DNA of 64,000 nucleotides from an uncultured Atopobium sp. (GTDB taxonomy: Bacteria > Actinomycetota > Coriobacteriia > Coriobacteriales > Atopobiaceae). This document shows, piece after piece, positions 35,247 to 43,706 of this stretch. The first letter of the stretch is position 1. Every line of letters begins with the position of its first letter. The notes under the pieces are model-generated. The model ran no database searches. It was given only the letters and a program-made list of their open reading frames with translations, and was not told the DNA's origin. Location: positions 1 through 64,000 of the forward strand of contig CAMUON010000003.1 of NCBI GenBank assembly GCA_947090525.1. The letters are read 5' to 3'. The position numbers and the translations under genes were made by a program.

Positions 35247-35433
35247 TGTTCCTCCAAACACTTGTTTTGCACGACTATAACGTTTTAGGAGCCGAGCATA
35301 TAGTTTGCCAACAATTGAGGAAATTTACAAGCTTTTTTTGAAAATTCCCATGTCATTGATGATAGTAACACAAAATCCCACAATTACGTGCTGAATCCCC
35401 AAAATTTTTCGTTTTTTAGGAATCAAGCACCGC

Positions 35434-38148
35434 CTACGAGCACACAATGTTCACAAGGCGCTTAGGTACCACGATAACTTTTCTGATCTCCTTGCCCTCG
35501 AGAAGGCCTTTGACCTCGTCCAGAGCCTTCGCTTCTACCTCGTCTTTTGTGGCGTTCACCGAAACGGTGATGTGCGCACGAATCTTACCCATCACTTGAA
35601 CTGCAAGCTCAACGTCATCAGATTTTGCAAGAGAGGGATCAAAGCTCGGCCACGCGGCGTCGTAGACAGAAGATGTCTCTTTGTCTCCATCCAGGAAGAA
35701 CTTATGCCAGAGTTCCTCAGAAAAATGCGGGCAAATCGGCGCCAAAAGAAGCGTACATGCGCGCGCATAGTTTGCAGCAACGTCTGGCGAAATCGTGCCC
35801 ACATGCTCTTGCAAGCACTTGGATGCAACGTTTATAAGCTCCATGATTGCGGAAATGGCCGTATTGAACTGGAAACGCTTGAAATCCTCGCTACAGCGAT
35901 ACCCCAGACGATGAAGTGCACGAGTAAGCTCAGCATCAGCTGCAGTAGGGCTTGGCTGCGAAGACGGATCAGCTGCATGAGACGAAGCGTCTTGAGCTGT
36001 ACTTGCGTGGGATGCACCCACAAACATAAGCTCATGAATCACACGCCAGCTCCGCTTCAGAAAACGATTGGTACCTGCGACAACGTCAGGATCCCAGTTG
36101 AAATCTTTTTCGCACGGAGCGATGAACAAAATAGCCAGGCGCAAGGTATCGCTACCATAGGGCTCAATTACGCTTGACGGCGGGACCACGTTTCCTTTGG
36201 ATTTGCTCATCGTATCGCCGTTTTCGTCGCGAACCATACCCTGGCACAAAAGATTGGTGAAAGGCTCGTCGAAGTGCAAAAGACCAAGGTCGCGCGCGAC
36301 CTTTACCCAGAAACGTGAATAGAGCAGATGCAAAATAGCGTGCTCAATGCCACCAATATAGTTGTCCACCGGCATCCAACGCTGAACGCTTTCTTGGCTA
36401 AAGGGAGCTGTATCATTGTGAGGATCGCAATAGCGCAAGAAATACCAGCTTGAGCAGGTAAAGGTATCCATCGTGTCGGTGATACGCTTCGCTTTTGCGT
36501 GGCAGCGAGGACAAGTCGTTTCATAAAAATCTTTGCAATCGGCAAGTGATGATTCGGAGCCCAAATCGAGCTCGCGCGGCAAAAGCACAGGCAGATCGCT
36601 TTCCGGCACGGGCACATCCCCGCAGCTAGGACAAGAAATCATAGGAATGGGATTTCCCCAGTAACGCTGACGAGAAATCAGCCAATCGCGCAAGCGATAC
36701 TGCACACGCGCGCGAGCAAGCCCTTTTTGTGCGAGATAGTCGCGAATGGCTTTTTCGGCAGGAGAATGTTTGCCGCCTTCAAGGCCGGTAAACGCGCCCG
36801 ATTGCACAAGGAAGCCCTTAGCCTCAAGCGCATGCTCCCAATCAACTGATCTGACACGAAGCTCATGCTCGTGCGAGAGCTCAGCATAAAGCGGATCATC
36901 GGGCGTGCAAATGATGGGAGGTATGGGCAAGTGGTACTTGCGCGCAAATTGGAAATCGCGCTCGTCGCCACAAGGGACGCCCATAACAAGCCCGGTACCA
37001 TAATCAGCCAAAACATAATCTGCTACCCAAATAGGCACAAGCGCGCCATTTACTGGGTTGATTGCATAGCGGCCGGTAAACACACCGTGCTTTTCGCGAT
37101 CGCTCCCCTCGCGCTCAATAGAAGAAATATCCTTCGTTTGCTCCTTAAGAGCCTGGTAGGGAGCCTCATACTCAGAACCTGCAACGAGGCGTTGCGCAAG
37201 TTCAGACTCAGGAGGAAGCACCATAAACGACACACCAAAAATCGTGTCGGCGCGGGTGGTAAAGACAGAAAGTTTTTCTGCGTCACGAGAAAGCGATTCG
37301 AGCTCTTCTGCGCTGACCTGCACCACATCTGGCGCAGCTGCCGCAGCATTTGAGGCGCCAAGCTTCTCTGCAAGGTCTTTCGGCGCGAGCAAAAAGTCGA
37401 TCTCGGTACCCTCAGAGCGCCCAATCCAGTTGCGCTGCTGCGCAAGCACATTTTCTGGCCAGCCGTCGAGCGTATCAAGGTCATCAAGGAGCTCTTGCGC
37501 GTACTTTGTGATCCTTAGGTACCACTGCGAGAGCTTACGCTTTGTGGAAACGCTATGACATCTCCAGCAACGACCGTTGATAACCTGCTCATTTGCCAAA
37601 ACAGTTTTGCAGACACTACACCAATTCACACTCGACGTAGCGCGGTATGCAAGGCCTTTTTCCCACATTTTGATAAACATGTACTGGCCCCAGCGATAAT
37701 ACGAAGGATCGCAGGTGTTAAACATGCGCTCATAGTCGTAGGAAAAGCCCATCTTGCGCATGGTCGCCTTTGCCTGCTCGATATTTGCATACGTCCAGGT
37801 AGAAGCCTGGGTGTGGTGCTTAATCGCAGCATTTTCTGCAGGCAAACCAAAAGCGTCAAAGCCGATGGGGTGAAGCACGTCCATCCCGCACATGCGCGCA
37901 TGACGAGCGATACAGTCGCCTATGGTGTAGTTGCGCGCGTGCCCCATGTGCAAATCGCCCGAAGGATAGGGAAACATCTCCAGCACGTATTTCTTGGGCT
38001 TCGCGGGGTCAGTGTCGGTTTGGTAGGTTTTATTCTTGTCCCAAAACGCTTGCCACTTATCCTCAATGGCATGGGCATCGTAGGCAGGAATGTCTTGTGT
38101 AGAGGGCTCTGTTTGCGAGCTCTTTGTATCTGACGTATTGCTGGTCAT
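35434..38148 (-). CDS. leuS: Leucyl-tRNA synthetase
   Basis: Class I synthetase charging tRNA-Leu, 904 residues. It shows the HIGH motif as PYPSGDLHMGHARNY near residue 60, zinc-type Cys pairs (CSVC, CWRC), an editing domain, KMSKS as TMSKSKGNVV near residue 650, and the C-terminal anticodon-binding region. A short Ala/Ser/Pro-rich insertion (ASTAQDASSHAADPSSQ) sits after the KMSKS region, consistent with the low-complexity insertions elsewhere. A 107-base gap separates it from guaB upstream. Confidence 0.97.
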   Translation of the reverse strand: MTSNTSDTKSSQTEPSTQDIPAYDAHAIEDKWQAFWDKNKTYQTDTDPAKPKKYVLEMFPYPSGDLHMGHARNYTIGDCIARHARMCGMDVLHPIGFDAFGLPAENAAIKHHTQASTWTYANIEQAKATMRKMGFSYDYERMFNTCDPSYYRWGQYMFIKMWEKGLAYRATSSVNWCSVCKTVLANEQVINGRCWRCHSVSTKRKLSQWYLRITKYAQELLDDLDTLDGWPENVLAQQRNWIGRSEGTEIDFLLAPKDLAEKLGASNAAAAAPDVVQVSAEELESLSRDAEKLSVFTTRADTIFGVSFMVLPPESELAQRLVAGSEYEAPYQALKEQTKDISSIEREGSDREKHGVFTGRYAINPVNGALVPIWVADYVLADYGTGLVMGVPCGDERDFQFARKYHLPIPPIICTPDDPLYAELSHEHELRVRSVDWEHALEAKGFLVQSGAFTGLEGGKHSPAEKAIRDYLAQKGLARARVQYRLRDWLISRQRYWGNPIPMISCPSCGDVPVPESDLPVLLPRELDLGSESSLADCKDFYETTCPRCHAKAKRITDTMDTFTCSSWYFLRYCDPHNDTAPFSQESVQRWMPVDNYIGGIEHAILHLLYSRFWVKVARDLGLLHFDEPFTNLLCQGMVRDENGDTMSKSKGNVVPPSSVIEPYGSDTLRLAILFIAPCEKDFNWDPDVVAGTNRFLKRSWRVIHELMFVGASHASTAQDASSHAADPSSQPSPTAADAELTRALHRLGYRCSEDFKRFQFNTAISAIMELINVASKCLQEHVGTISPDVAANYARACTLLLAPICPHFSEELWHKFFLDGDKETSSVYDAAWPSFDPSLAKSDDVELAVQVMGKIRAHITVSVNATKDEVEAKALDEVKGLLEGKEIRKVIVVPKRLVNIVCS

Positions 38149-38212
38149 ACTACCTCACTTATCTCGTTCGCAGCGGATAACATGGCGGATATCAGTCGTA
38201 TAGCACGGGCTA

Positions 38213-38253
38213 TATCACAACGTAGAAGATTATCACGATGTAACGGTTATCAC
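38213..38253. promoter_or_regulatory. Three spaced TATCAC repeats upstream of leuS
   Basis: TATCAC occurs at 38213, 38231 and 38248, at intervals of 18 and 17 bases, between the guaB stop and the leuS start. A TATAGC/GCTATA dyad lies beside them (38201-38216). The regular spacing suggests a protein-binding array or repeat relic; no regulator is identified. Confidence 0.35.
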
Positions 38254-38255
38254 GT

Positions 38256-39770
38256 TTATCTAAAGTTCATATCAGTGTTTGAATCTTTGAGCATAACGTC
38301 GTGCGCACCACCTTCGACAAGGGATGTAGCCGACACACGCGTGATACGTGCCTTTTCCCTGAGCTCTTCCAAGGTAAGCGCACCGCAGTTGCACATCGTA
38401 GAGCGAACTTTGGTTAAAGAGCCTTCAACATTATCTTTCAAAGGACCAGCATACGGCACGTATGAATCAACGCCCTCAACGAAGGAAAGCGCCTTTTTCT
38501 TACCGCCGAGATCATAGCGAGCCCAGTTACGCGCTCTCGCACTCCCCTCGCCCCAGTACTCTTTGACATACGAACCGTTGACATTGAGGCGGCGTGTGGG
38601 CGATTCATCAAAACGAGCAAAGTAGCGGCCCAACATGAGGAAGTCTGCGCCCATAGCGAGCGCGAGCGTCATGTGGTAGTCGTACACGATGCCGCCGTCT
38701 GAGCACACCGGGATATAAATGCCCGTTTGCTCGTAATATTCGTCGCGTGCCTGGCATACGTCGATAAGCGCAGAAGCCTGACCACGACCGATACCTTTTT
38801 GCTCGCGCGTGATGCAAATAGATCCGCCGCCGATGCCAACCTTAATAAAGTCTGCGCCACAGTCGGCGAGATAACGAAAACCTTGGGCGTCAACCACATT
38901 ACCTGCGCCAACCTTAACGCTGTCGCCGTAATTTTTGCGTATCCAATCAATCGTAAGTTTTTGCCACTCAGAATATCCTTCGGATGAATCAATACAGAGC
39001 ACGTCCGCACCCGCTTCGAGAAGCAAAGGCACGCGCTCTGCATAGTCGCGCGTATTGATACCTGCACCTACGATGTAACGTTTGTGATCATCGAGGAGCT
39101 CGTCGGGACGGGATTTGTGGGAATCGTAGTCTTTACGAAATACGAGGGAAACAAGGTGACCATCTGCATCAACAATAGGCAATTGGTTGATCTTTTTGGA
39201 CCAGATGATGTCATTGCATTCTTTAAGGGATGACGTAGGATCTGCCGTTACACACTCAGCCGCAGGAGTCATGAACTCATGCACGGGAGTTTGGGGCTCG
39301 TCGCGAGAAACGCGATAGTCACGCGAAGTCACAATACCGCAAAAACGGCCGGTAGGCGTACCGTCATCGGTAACGGGCATCGTGGTATGTCCGGTGCGTT
39401 CCTTGATCTCGAGTACATCGGCCAAGGTCATATCAGGAGTAAGGGTGGAATCGGAAACGACAAAGCCAGCTTTGTAGCTCTTGACTTCGCGAACCATAGC
39501 AGCTTCGCTTTCAGGAGTCTGCGAGCCATAGATGAAGGAAATGCCGCCTTGCTGCGCAAGCGCGATGGCAAGACGAGGACCAGAAACTGCCTGCATAATA
39601 GCAGAAACCATAGGAATATGCATACGTATCGCAGGCTCTTCGCCTTTTTTGAAGCGCACAAGCGGCGTTTCGAGCGATACATTTGCCGGAACATTTTGGC
39701 TAGAAGAATAGCCTGGTACCAGCAAATACTCAGAAAATGTATGCGATTCTTCCTCGAAAAACTTTGCCAT
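38256..39770 (-). CDS. guaB: Inosine-5'-monophosphate dehydrogenase
   Basis: NAD-dependent oxidation of IMP to XMP, the committed step to GMP. The 504-residue protein has an N-terminal segment typical of the long IMPDH subgroup of gut anaerobes (FFEEESHTFSEYLLVPGYS). Two CBS motifs follow (TTMPVTDDG, NQLPIVDADG). The catalytic loop is GGGSICITREQKGIGRGQ with the active Cys, then SDGGIVYDYHM. ATG at 39770 follows AAAGGAG; the open frame upstream encodes only an Ala/Pro-rich repeat and is excluded. Confidence 0.95.
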   Translation of the reverse strand: MAKFFEEESHTFSEYLLVPGYSSSQNVPANVSLETPLVRFKKGEEPAIRMHIPMVSAIMQAVSGPRLAIALAQQGGISFIYGSQTPESEAAMVREVKSYKAGFVVSDSTLTPDMTLADVLEIKERTGHTTMPVTDDGTPTGRFCGIVTSRDYRVSRDEPQTPVHEFMTPAAECVTADPTSSLKECNDIIWSKKINQLPIVDADGHLVSLVFRKDYDSHKSRPDELLDDHKRYIVGAGINTRDYAERVPLLLEAGADVLCIDSSEGYSEWQKLTIDWIRKNYGDSVKVGAGNVVDAQGFRYLADCGADFIKVGIGGGSICITREQKGIGRGQASALIDVCQARDEYYEQTGIYIPVCSDGGIVYDYHMTLALAMGADFLMLGRYFARFDESPTRRLNVNGSYVKEYWGEGSARARNWARYDLGGKKKALSFVEGVDSYVPYAGPLKDNVEGSLTKVRSTMCNCGALTLEELREKARITRVSATSLVEGGAHDVMLKDSNTDMNFR

Positions 39771-39976
39771 CCCAATCTCCTTTGGCTCTGATCTTGTGGT
39801 ATGCACGGGCGCGGGCGCGAACGCAAACGCGGGCGCGAGCTTTGTACCAGGTCCTTTACACTGCGCACAGGGCAGAAAGTACGTGGCACTTAGCACGTGG
39901 TGCGCTTACACAAAGCGCGCAGCCATGCATACAGTACTTCTAATACTCATTTCCTTGTCCTTGATTGTAACACCTC

Positions 39977-41281
39977 TTATGAAGATGAAATCTTAGACGA
40001 ATCAGCCATAACCTGATCGAAATTAATCGCTATGTCGTGCTTTGTCGGAACCCATTCAACCTTCTTGAACAGGGCTGCAACCGTAATTGGAATATAGGTC
40101 ATCATAAAGAGCGGGAACGTGAAGAGATTGGTAAATATGCGCCACTTTTTCTTGGAGTGAATGTGTGCGCGTTCCGATACCGTCGTGATAATTCCCAATA
40201 TAAAGAAGGTAATATACATGGAAAGAAAGGTGACGAATAGCGAGGCGATGCACATCGCAATCTCGGAAGCCGTCGCGATAAAGCCGTGACTAAAGTAGCC
40301 CACGATGAGATATCCCGCGTTTACAAAGAATGAAAGCAGCGTAAGGAGCATGCCTGGAGCTACCGTCATGAGCATATCGTAAGAGGCGAAACGCTTATGA
40401 GCAATCGCCTGGACTAAATTCGCGCAATAGGAGAAAAATACCTGGTAAAAACCTTTGGTCCAACGCATGCGCTGCGTCCACGACGCCTTGAAGGTGAGCG
40501 GCTGTTCATCAAAAAATTCCGCAGGCGCATAGCCAATTTGAATATCGTGCGCGCAGCAAAATGTTGAAAACTGAATGTCTTCAGTAAGCGTGTGAAAACG
40601 CCAACCGTGCATGCCGCGAATAATGGGCACTGCCACCATCCAGCCCGAACCCGAAATAGCGCAGCTGGTACCGAGCATCATGCGGGCATTGTTCAAAAAC
40701 TTTGCCTCGCGCAAAAACCACAGGGCATATGCGGAAGAAATCCAGCTTGAATCGAAATTCTTTGAGTTGCGATAGCTCGTACACACTAAATAGCCAGCGT
40801 CGAACGCCTGGTTCATGATTTTGACGTAGGTGGGCGACAAAATGTTGTCAGCATCCATGATGAAAAATGCATCGTAAGCGTCAGGCTTTTCATCGAGGAT
40901 GCGAGCGAAGGCATAATCGAGGACCCAGCTTTTGCCTTTGCGGACAAGGTCATTTCGCTCCCACGTGATGGCGCCTGCTTTACGCGCTTCATCAGCGGTT
41001 TCGTCGGTGCACGCGTCAGCTACGACATAGCAATCGATCGGTCCATCATATTCTTGCGTGAGGATGGAGCGGACGAGATTTCCGATAACAGAAGCTTCAT
41101 TGTGAGCGGGAATGACGAAGGCGTAGCGGTGATTTTTCTTCGCTTTAGGAAGCACAACGTCACCGCGAAGCATTACGCGAATGAGATAAACAATTTGGTA
41201 AAAATAGGCAAACGTGAAGAAAAGCCAGACAAGACCGTTAAACAGCACGATAGGCGTGATGTTAAGCTGGTTGATATTCAT
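39977..41281 (-). CDS. Processive family 2 membrane glycosyltransferase
   Basis: 434 residues. One N-terminal membrane helix, a GT-A domain with FVIPAHNE, VVADACTD, the metal motif MDADN and GTSCAISGSG, then TEDIQ and QRMRWTKG (the Q..RW motif of processive synthases), and at least four C-terminal membrane helices. This layout is that of poly-N-acetylglucosamine, hyaluronan or cellulose-type synthases. The polymer cannot be told from sequence. ATG at 41281 follows AGGTGA; the longer frame reaching 41434 has no ribosome site. Confidence 0.9.
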   Translation of the reverse strand: MNINQLNITPIVLFNGLVWLFFTFAYFYQIVYLIRVMLRGDVVLPKAKKNHRYAFVIPAHNEASVIGNLVRSILTQEYDGPIDCYVVADACTDETADEARKAGAITWERNDLVRKGKSWVLDYAFARILDEKPDAYDAFFIMDADNILSPTYVKIMNQAFDAGYLVCTSYRNSKNFDSSWISSAYALWFLREAKFLNNARMMLGTSCAISGSGWMVAVPIIRGMHGWRFHTLTEDIQFSTFCCAHDIQIGYAPAEFFDEQPLTFKASWTQRMRWTKGFYQVFFSYCANLVQAIAHKRFASYDMLMTVAPGMLLTLLSFFVNAGYLIVGYFSHGFIATASEIAMCIASLFVTFLSMYITFFILGIITTVSERAHIHSKKKWRIFTNLFTFPLFMMTYIPITVAALFKKVEWVPTKHDIAINFDQVMADSSKISSS

Positions 41282-41537
41282 ACATTCACCTCGTCTAGCT
41301 GTTGGTCTTGTAGAGTTGCTCTTGGAGTGCGGGCGGAAGCGTCTAGACCGTACAAAGCACAAAGGCACCTTGGCAAGAGCAAGTCTTTCCCCTATCTTAG
41401 CGAACTTTTGAGGACGTGCGAAGTGGGTTTGCAAGAAACATAAAAGTATGAGAAAGTTTCATGTTCAAAAAGAAATGCGTGTAGACGGGCGCGGGCGTGG
41501 ATGCGGGCGCAGGCGTAGGCACAGCGGGTGCTGACAG

Positions 41538-41897
41538 GAGCGTAGAAAAAATACAGCTGATGTCGCACAAAATATCAAATTTTTAACTAGTTTCGATAGT
41601 TTAATTTCTTATATGCGCAGCTATGCGCGGTGCGGCTTTTTTGAGAGGCGCGCGGGAGCGCAAATTTTGCCAAAATCGGGCGAAAAATCTCGACATCAAC
41701 CCGTTTTTTTCTACGCTCGCGCGGAAGCTGAAAACGATCCCTGTGTAAATTCATTTACGCTCACTACCGGATGTTTTGTGGATAGACCGAAGACATAACG
41801 GTCTACCACAAAACATCCTCCTCGTTCGCGTAGAAGTTCTACCGGGGTTTTCGCTCGTGCGCGCAGCAAAAAGCCCCCGCGTGAGGAAACGGGTTTG
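41538..41897. repeat. Dispersed intergenic repeat, copy 2
   Basis: It matches 717-1071 from GAGCGTAGAAAAAA to GGGTTTG. The first 185 bases and the last 40 are near-identical, for example ATATCAAATTTTTAACTA, TTATATGCGCAGCTA, CAAATTTTGCCAAAATCGGG and CGCGCAGCAAAAAGCCCCCG. The centre differs but retains a long hairpin (41769-41818). Minus-strand terminator-like stem at 41868-41886. Confidence 0.8.
41769..41818. other. Central hairpin of dispersed repeat copy 2
   Basis: GGATGTTTTGTGG then one unpaired A then TAGACCG, loop AAGACATAA, and the full complement. It is a 20-bp helix, perfect except for the one bulged A, which lies at the same place as in copy 1. Compared with copy 1 most terminal-helix base pairs are replaced by other complementary pairs. 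Confidence 0.8.
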
Positions 41898-42057
41898 AAC
41901 AAGAAAAGGCTTACGCAGATGCGTACCCAGCTTAAGCACGCTTCCTCGCTCGTGCGGTATGCCATAAAGAATCGTTCTCGCGAGCGCGCTACCAGGGTTT
42001 TCAGCTCGCGCGGAAGCTAAAGCTCGCACCAACACTCGTTAAATGTTGCGCGCCCGC

Positions 42058-43086
42058 TTACAAGCGGAAGCCCTGTTCCCTCAAGCGGTCCCATATTTCC
42101 TGCCCGCGCTCGGTTTTTCCCATGGACTGCGGTGCAATCTCTCGCAACACATCCATAAGCTCAGGCGACGGTGCATCCACAAGCTCGATATGTTCATGTG
42201 TAATCGGATGATCAAAACTCATATACCACGAGTGCAAAAATTGCCTGCTCAGCCCGTGATTCTTCGCGGGTGCGCACGAGCCATACAGCGGATCTCCCAC
42301 GACCGGATGCGAAATATGCCGCATATGCACACGTATCTGATGCGTGCGCCCCGTATAAAGATGACATTCCAAGAGCGAAAATCCGTCGTCTTGCCCCTTC
42401 GCCCAAAAACGCTCAAGCGTCTGAAACGTCGTAATCGCCTCGCGCGCACTTGGATCGTAGCTGATCGTCATCTTGAGTCTATCTTTCTTTGACCGAGCAA
42501 TGCCAGTGGTGATCGTACCCGAATCCACAGCTACATACCCATGCACAAGTACGAGGTAGCGTCTATCAAAAATGCGCAAACGTATCAAATCTTGAAGCGC
42601 ATGTTGCGTGTAATCATCCTTTGCGCATACCATGAGTCCCGTAGTATCCATATCAAGCCTATGCACAATACCAGGACGATCATTACCCTGCAGCTTGCCC
42701 AAGTGATCAAATCCGCAGTGCGCAACGAGCGCATTTGCAAGCGTATCGTTTTCGTGGCGAGGTGAAGGGTGACACACGAGATTTTTTTGTTTCGAAATCA
42801 CAAGCAAATGCTCGTCTTCATAGCGTATATCCAAAGGAATTGCAGGATTCGGCAAAATCTGAGAAGAAGAAACGTGCACAATCTGCCGCACGTGTATGCG
42901 ATCGCCGAGGCACACATGCTCAGCCTTTGTGTGAGCAGGCGTACCATTTATCTCGACCATGCCATCTTCGATGAGCTTTGCACACGCGCTTCGCGTAGGC
43001 ATATCGGGCGATTGAGAAAGAAACGCATCGAGACGAGCATGATCAAACTCAGGCGTTACAAGAAATTGATGTTCGATCTCGGTCAT
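42058..43086 (-). CDS. RluD-family 23S rRNA/tRNA pseudouridine synthase
   Basis: 342 residues: an N-terminal S4 RNA-binding domain (RLDAFLSQ, KLIEDGMVEING) and a catalytic domain with the RluA-family signature HRLDMDTTGLMV, where Asp is the catalytic nucleophile. The member closest in layout is RluD, which modifies helix 69 of 23S rRNA, but the site modified cannot be proved. It begins four bases inside lspA, the usual lspA-rluD pairing. Confidence 0.93.
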   Translation of the reverse strand: MTEIEHQFLVTPEFDHARLDAFLSQSPDMPTRSACAKLIEDGMVEINGTPAHTKAEHVCLGDRIHVRQIVHVSSSQILPNPAIPLDIRYEDEHLLVISKQKNLVCHPSPRHENDTLANALVAHCGFDHLGKLQGNDRPGIVHRLDMDTTGLMVCAKDDYTQHALQDLIRLRIFDRRYLVLVHGYVAVDSGTITTGIARSKKDRLKMTISYDPSAREAITTFQTLERFWAKGQDDGFSLLECHLYTGRTHQIRVHMRHISHPVVGDPLYGSCAPAKNHGLSRQFLHSWYMSFDHPITHEHIELVDAPSPELMDVLREIAPQSMGKTERGQEIWDRLREQGFRL

Positions 43087-43649
43087 TTGTCACGCACTTT
43101 CGAATCTTGCTTCGCGAGAGTAGAAGGCGCCGGTACAAATGTCTTTGATACAAGAAGTATAAGCAGCAAACATTCACCAAGCGTGATATAGATGTCAGCA
43201 AGATTAAACACGGGAAACGAAATAAATTGAAAGGAGAAAAAATCGCACACCGTGCCTACAAACACACGATCCGCCGCATTTCCCAAAGCGCCCGCACTCA
43301 CAAGCGTAAGTGCTGTGATCGCGCAGGTGCTTCGCCGTTGCCTAAACAAATAATACGTGATATAGCACACGATAAGAAGGGCTAGAATCACAAAAACTGG
43401 GCCTCCACCTTGGCCTATGCTAAAGGCGGCGCCTGTATTTTCAACATGAAAGAGCTCAACAAAACCGGGAAGAAAAGAAGCGTTGTGATGCAGAGGAAGA
43501 GCCGCTCGAACGATATATTTAGACAAAAGATCGAGAGCTAAAAGCACAAGTTGAGCCAAAATTATACAAGCTCTATACCACAAAAGTTCGCGCGTAAACA
43601 AAGGCGCATGAGCATATGAATTGAATGTCTTGGCTTCTGCCTTGTGCAT
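43083..43649 (-). CDS. lspA: Lipoprotein signal peptidase
   Basis: Aspartic protease of the membrane that removes lipoprotein signal peptides. 188 residues with four membrane helices; catalytic Asp residues lie in NAADRVF and FNLADIYI. The N terminus is about 25 residues longer than usual. The ribosome site AAAGGAGGAAGAGG precedes ATG. It lies between ileS and the pseudouridine synthase gene. Confidence 0.95.
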   Translation of the reverse strand: MHKAEAKTFNSYAHAPLFTRELLWYRACIILAQLVLLALDLLSKYIVRAALPLHHNASFLPGFVELFHVENTGAAFSIGQGGGPVFVILALLIVCYITYYLFRQRRSTCAITALTLVSAGALGNAADRVFVGTVCDFFSFQFISFPVFNLADIYITLGECLLLILLVSKTFVPAPSTLAKQDSKVRDK

Positions 43650-43706
43650 CCTCTTCCTCCTTTCGTTTCGTAAAGTTTCGTATAGCTTTAACGTATGTCG
43701 AGAAGC

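Larger units (their letters stand above)
41282..42057. other. Long intergenic region holding dispersed repeat copy 2
   Basis: No gene is supported. From left: the glycosyltransferase leader; a degenerate GGGCGCGGGCGT-type GC-rich run (41488-41530); repeat copy 2 (41538-41897); and a tail to the rluD-family stop that repeats the phrase CTCGCGCGGAAGCT seen inside the element. As with copy 1 behind pyrF, the element lies immediately downstream of a minus-strand gene. Confidence 0.6.

Noticed and set aside
41711..42057. A third full copy of the dispersed repeat
   Set aside because: Only short phrases such as CTCGCGCGGAAGCT recur in the tail; the conserved order of hairpins is missing.
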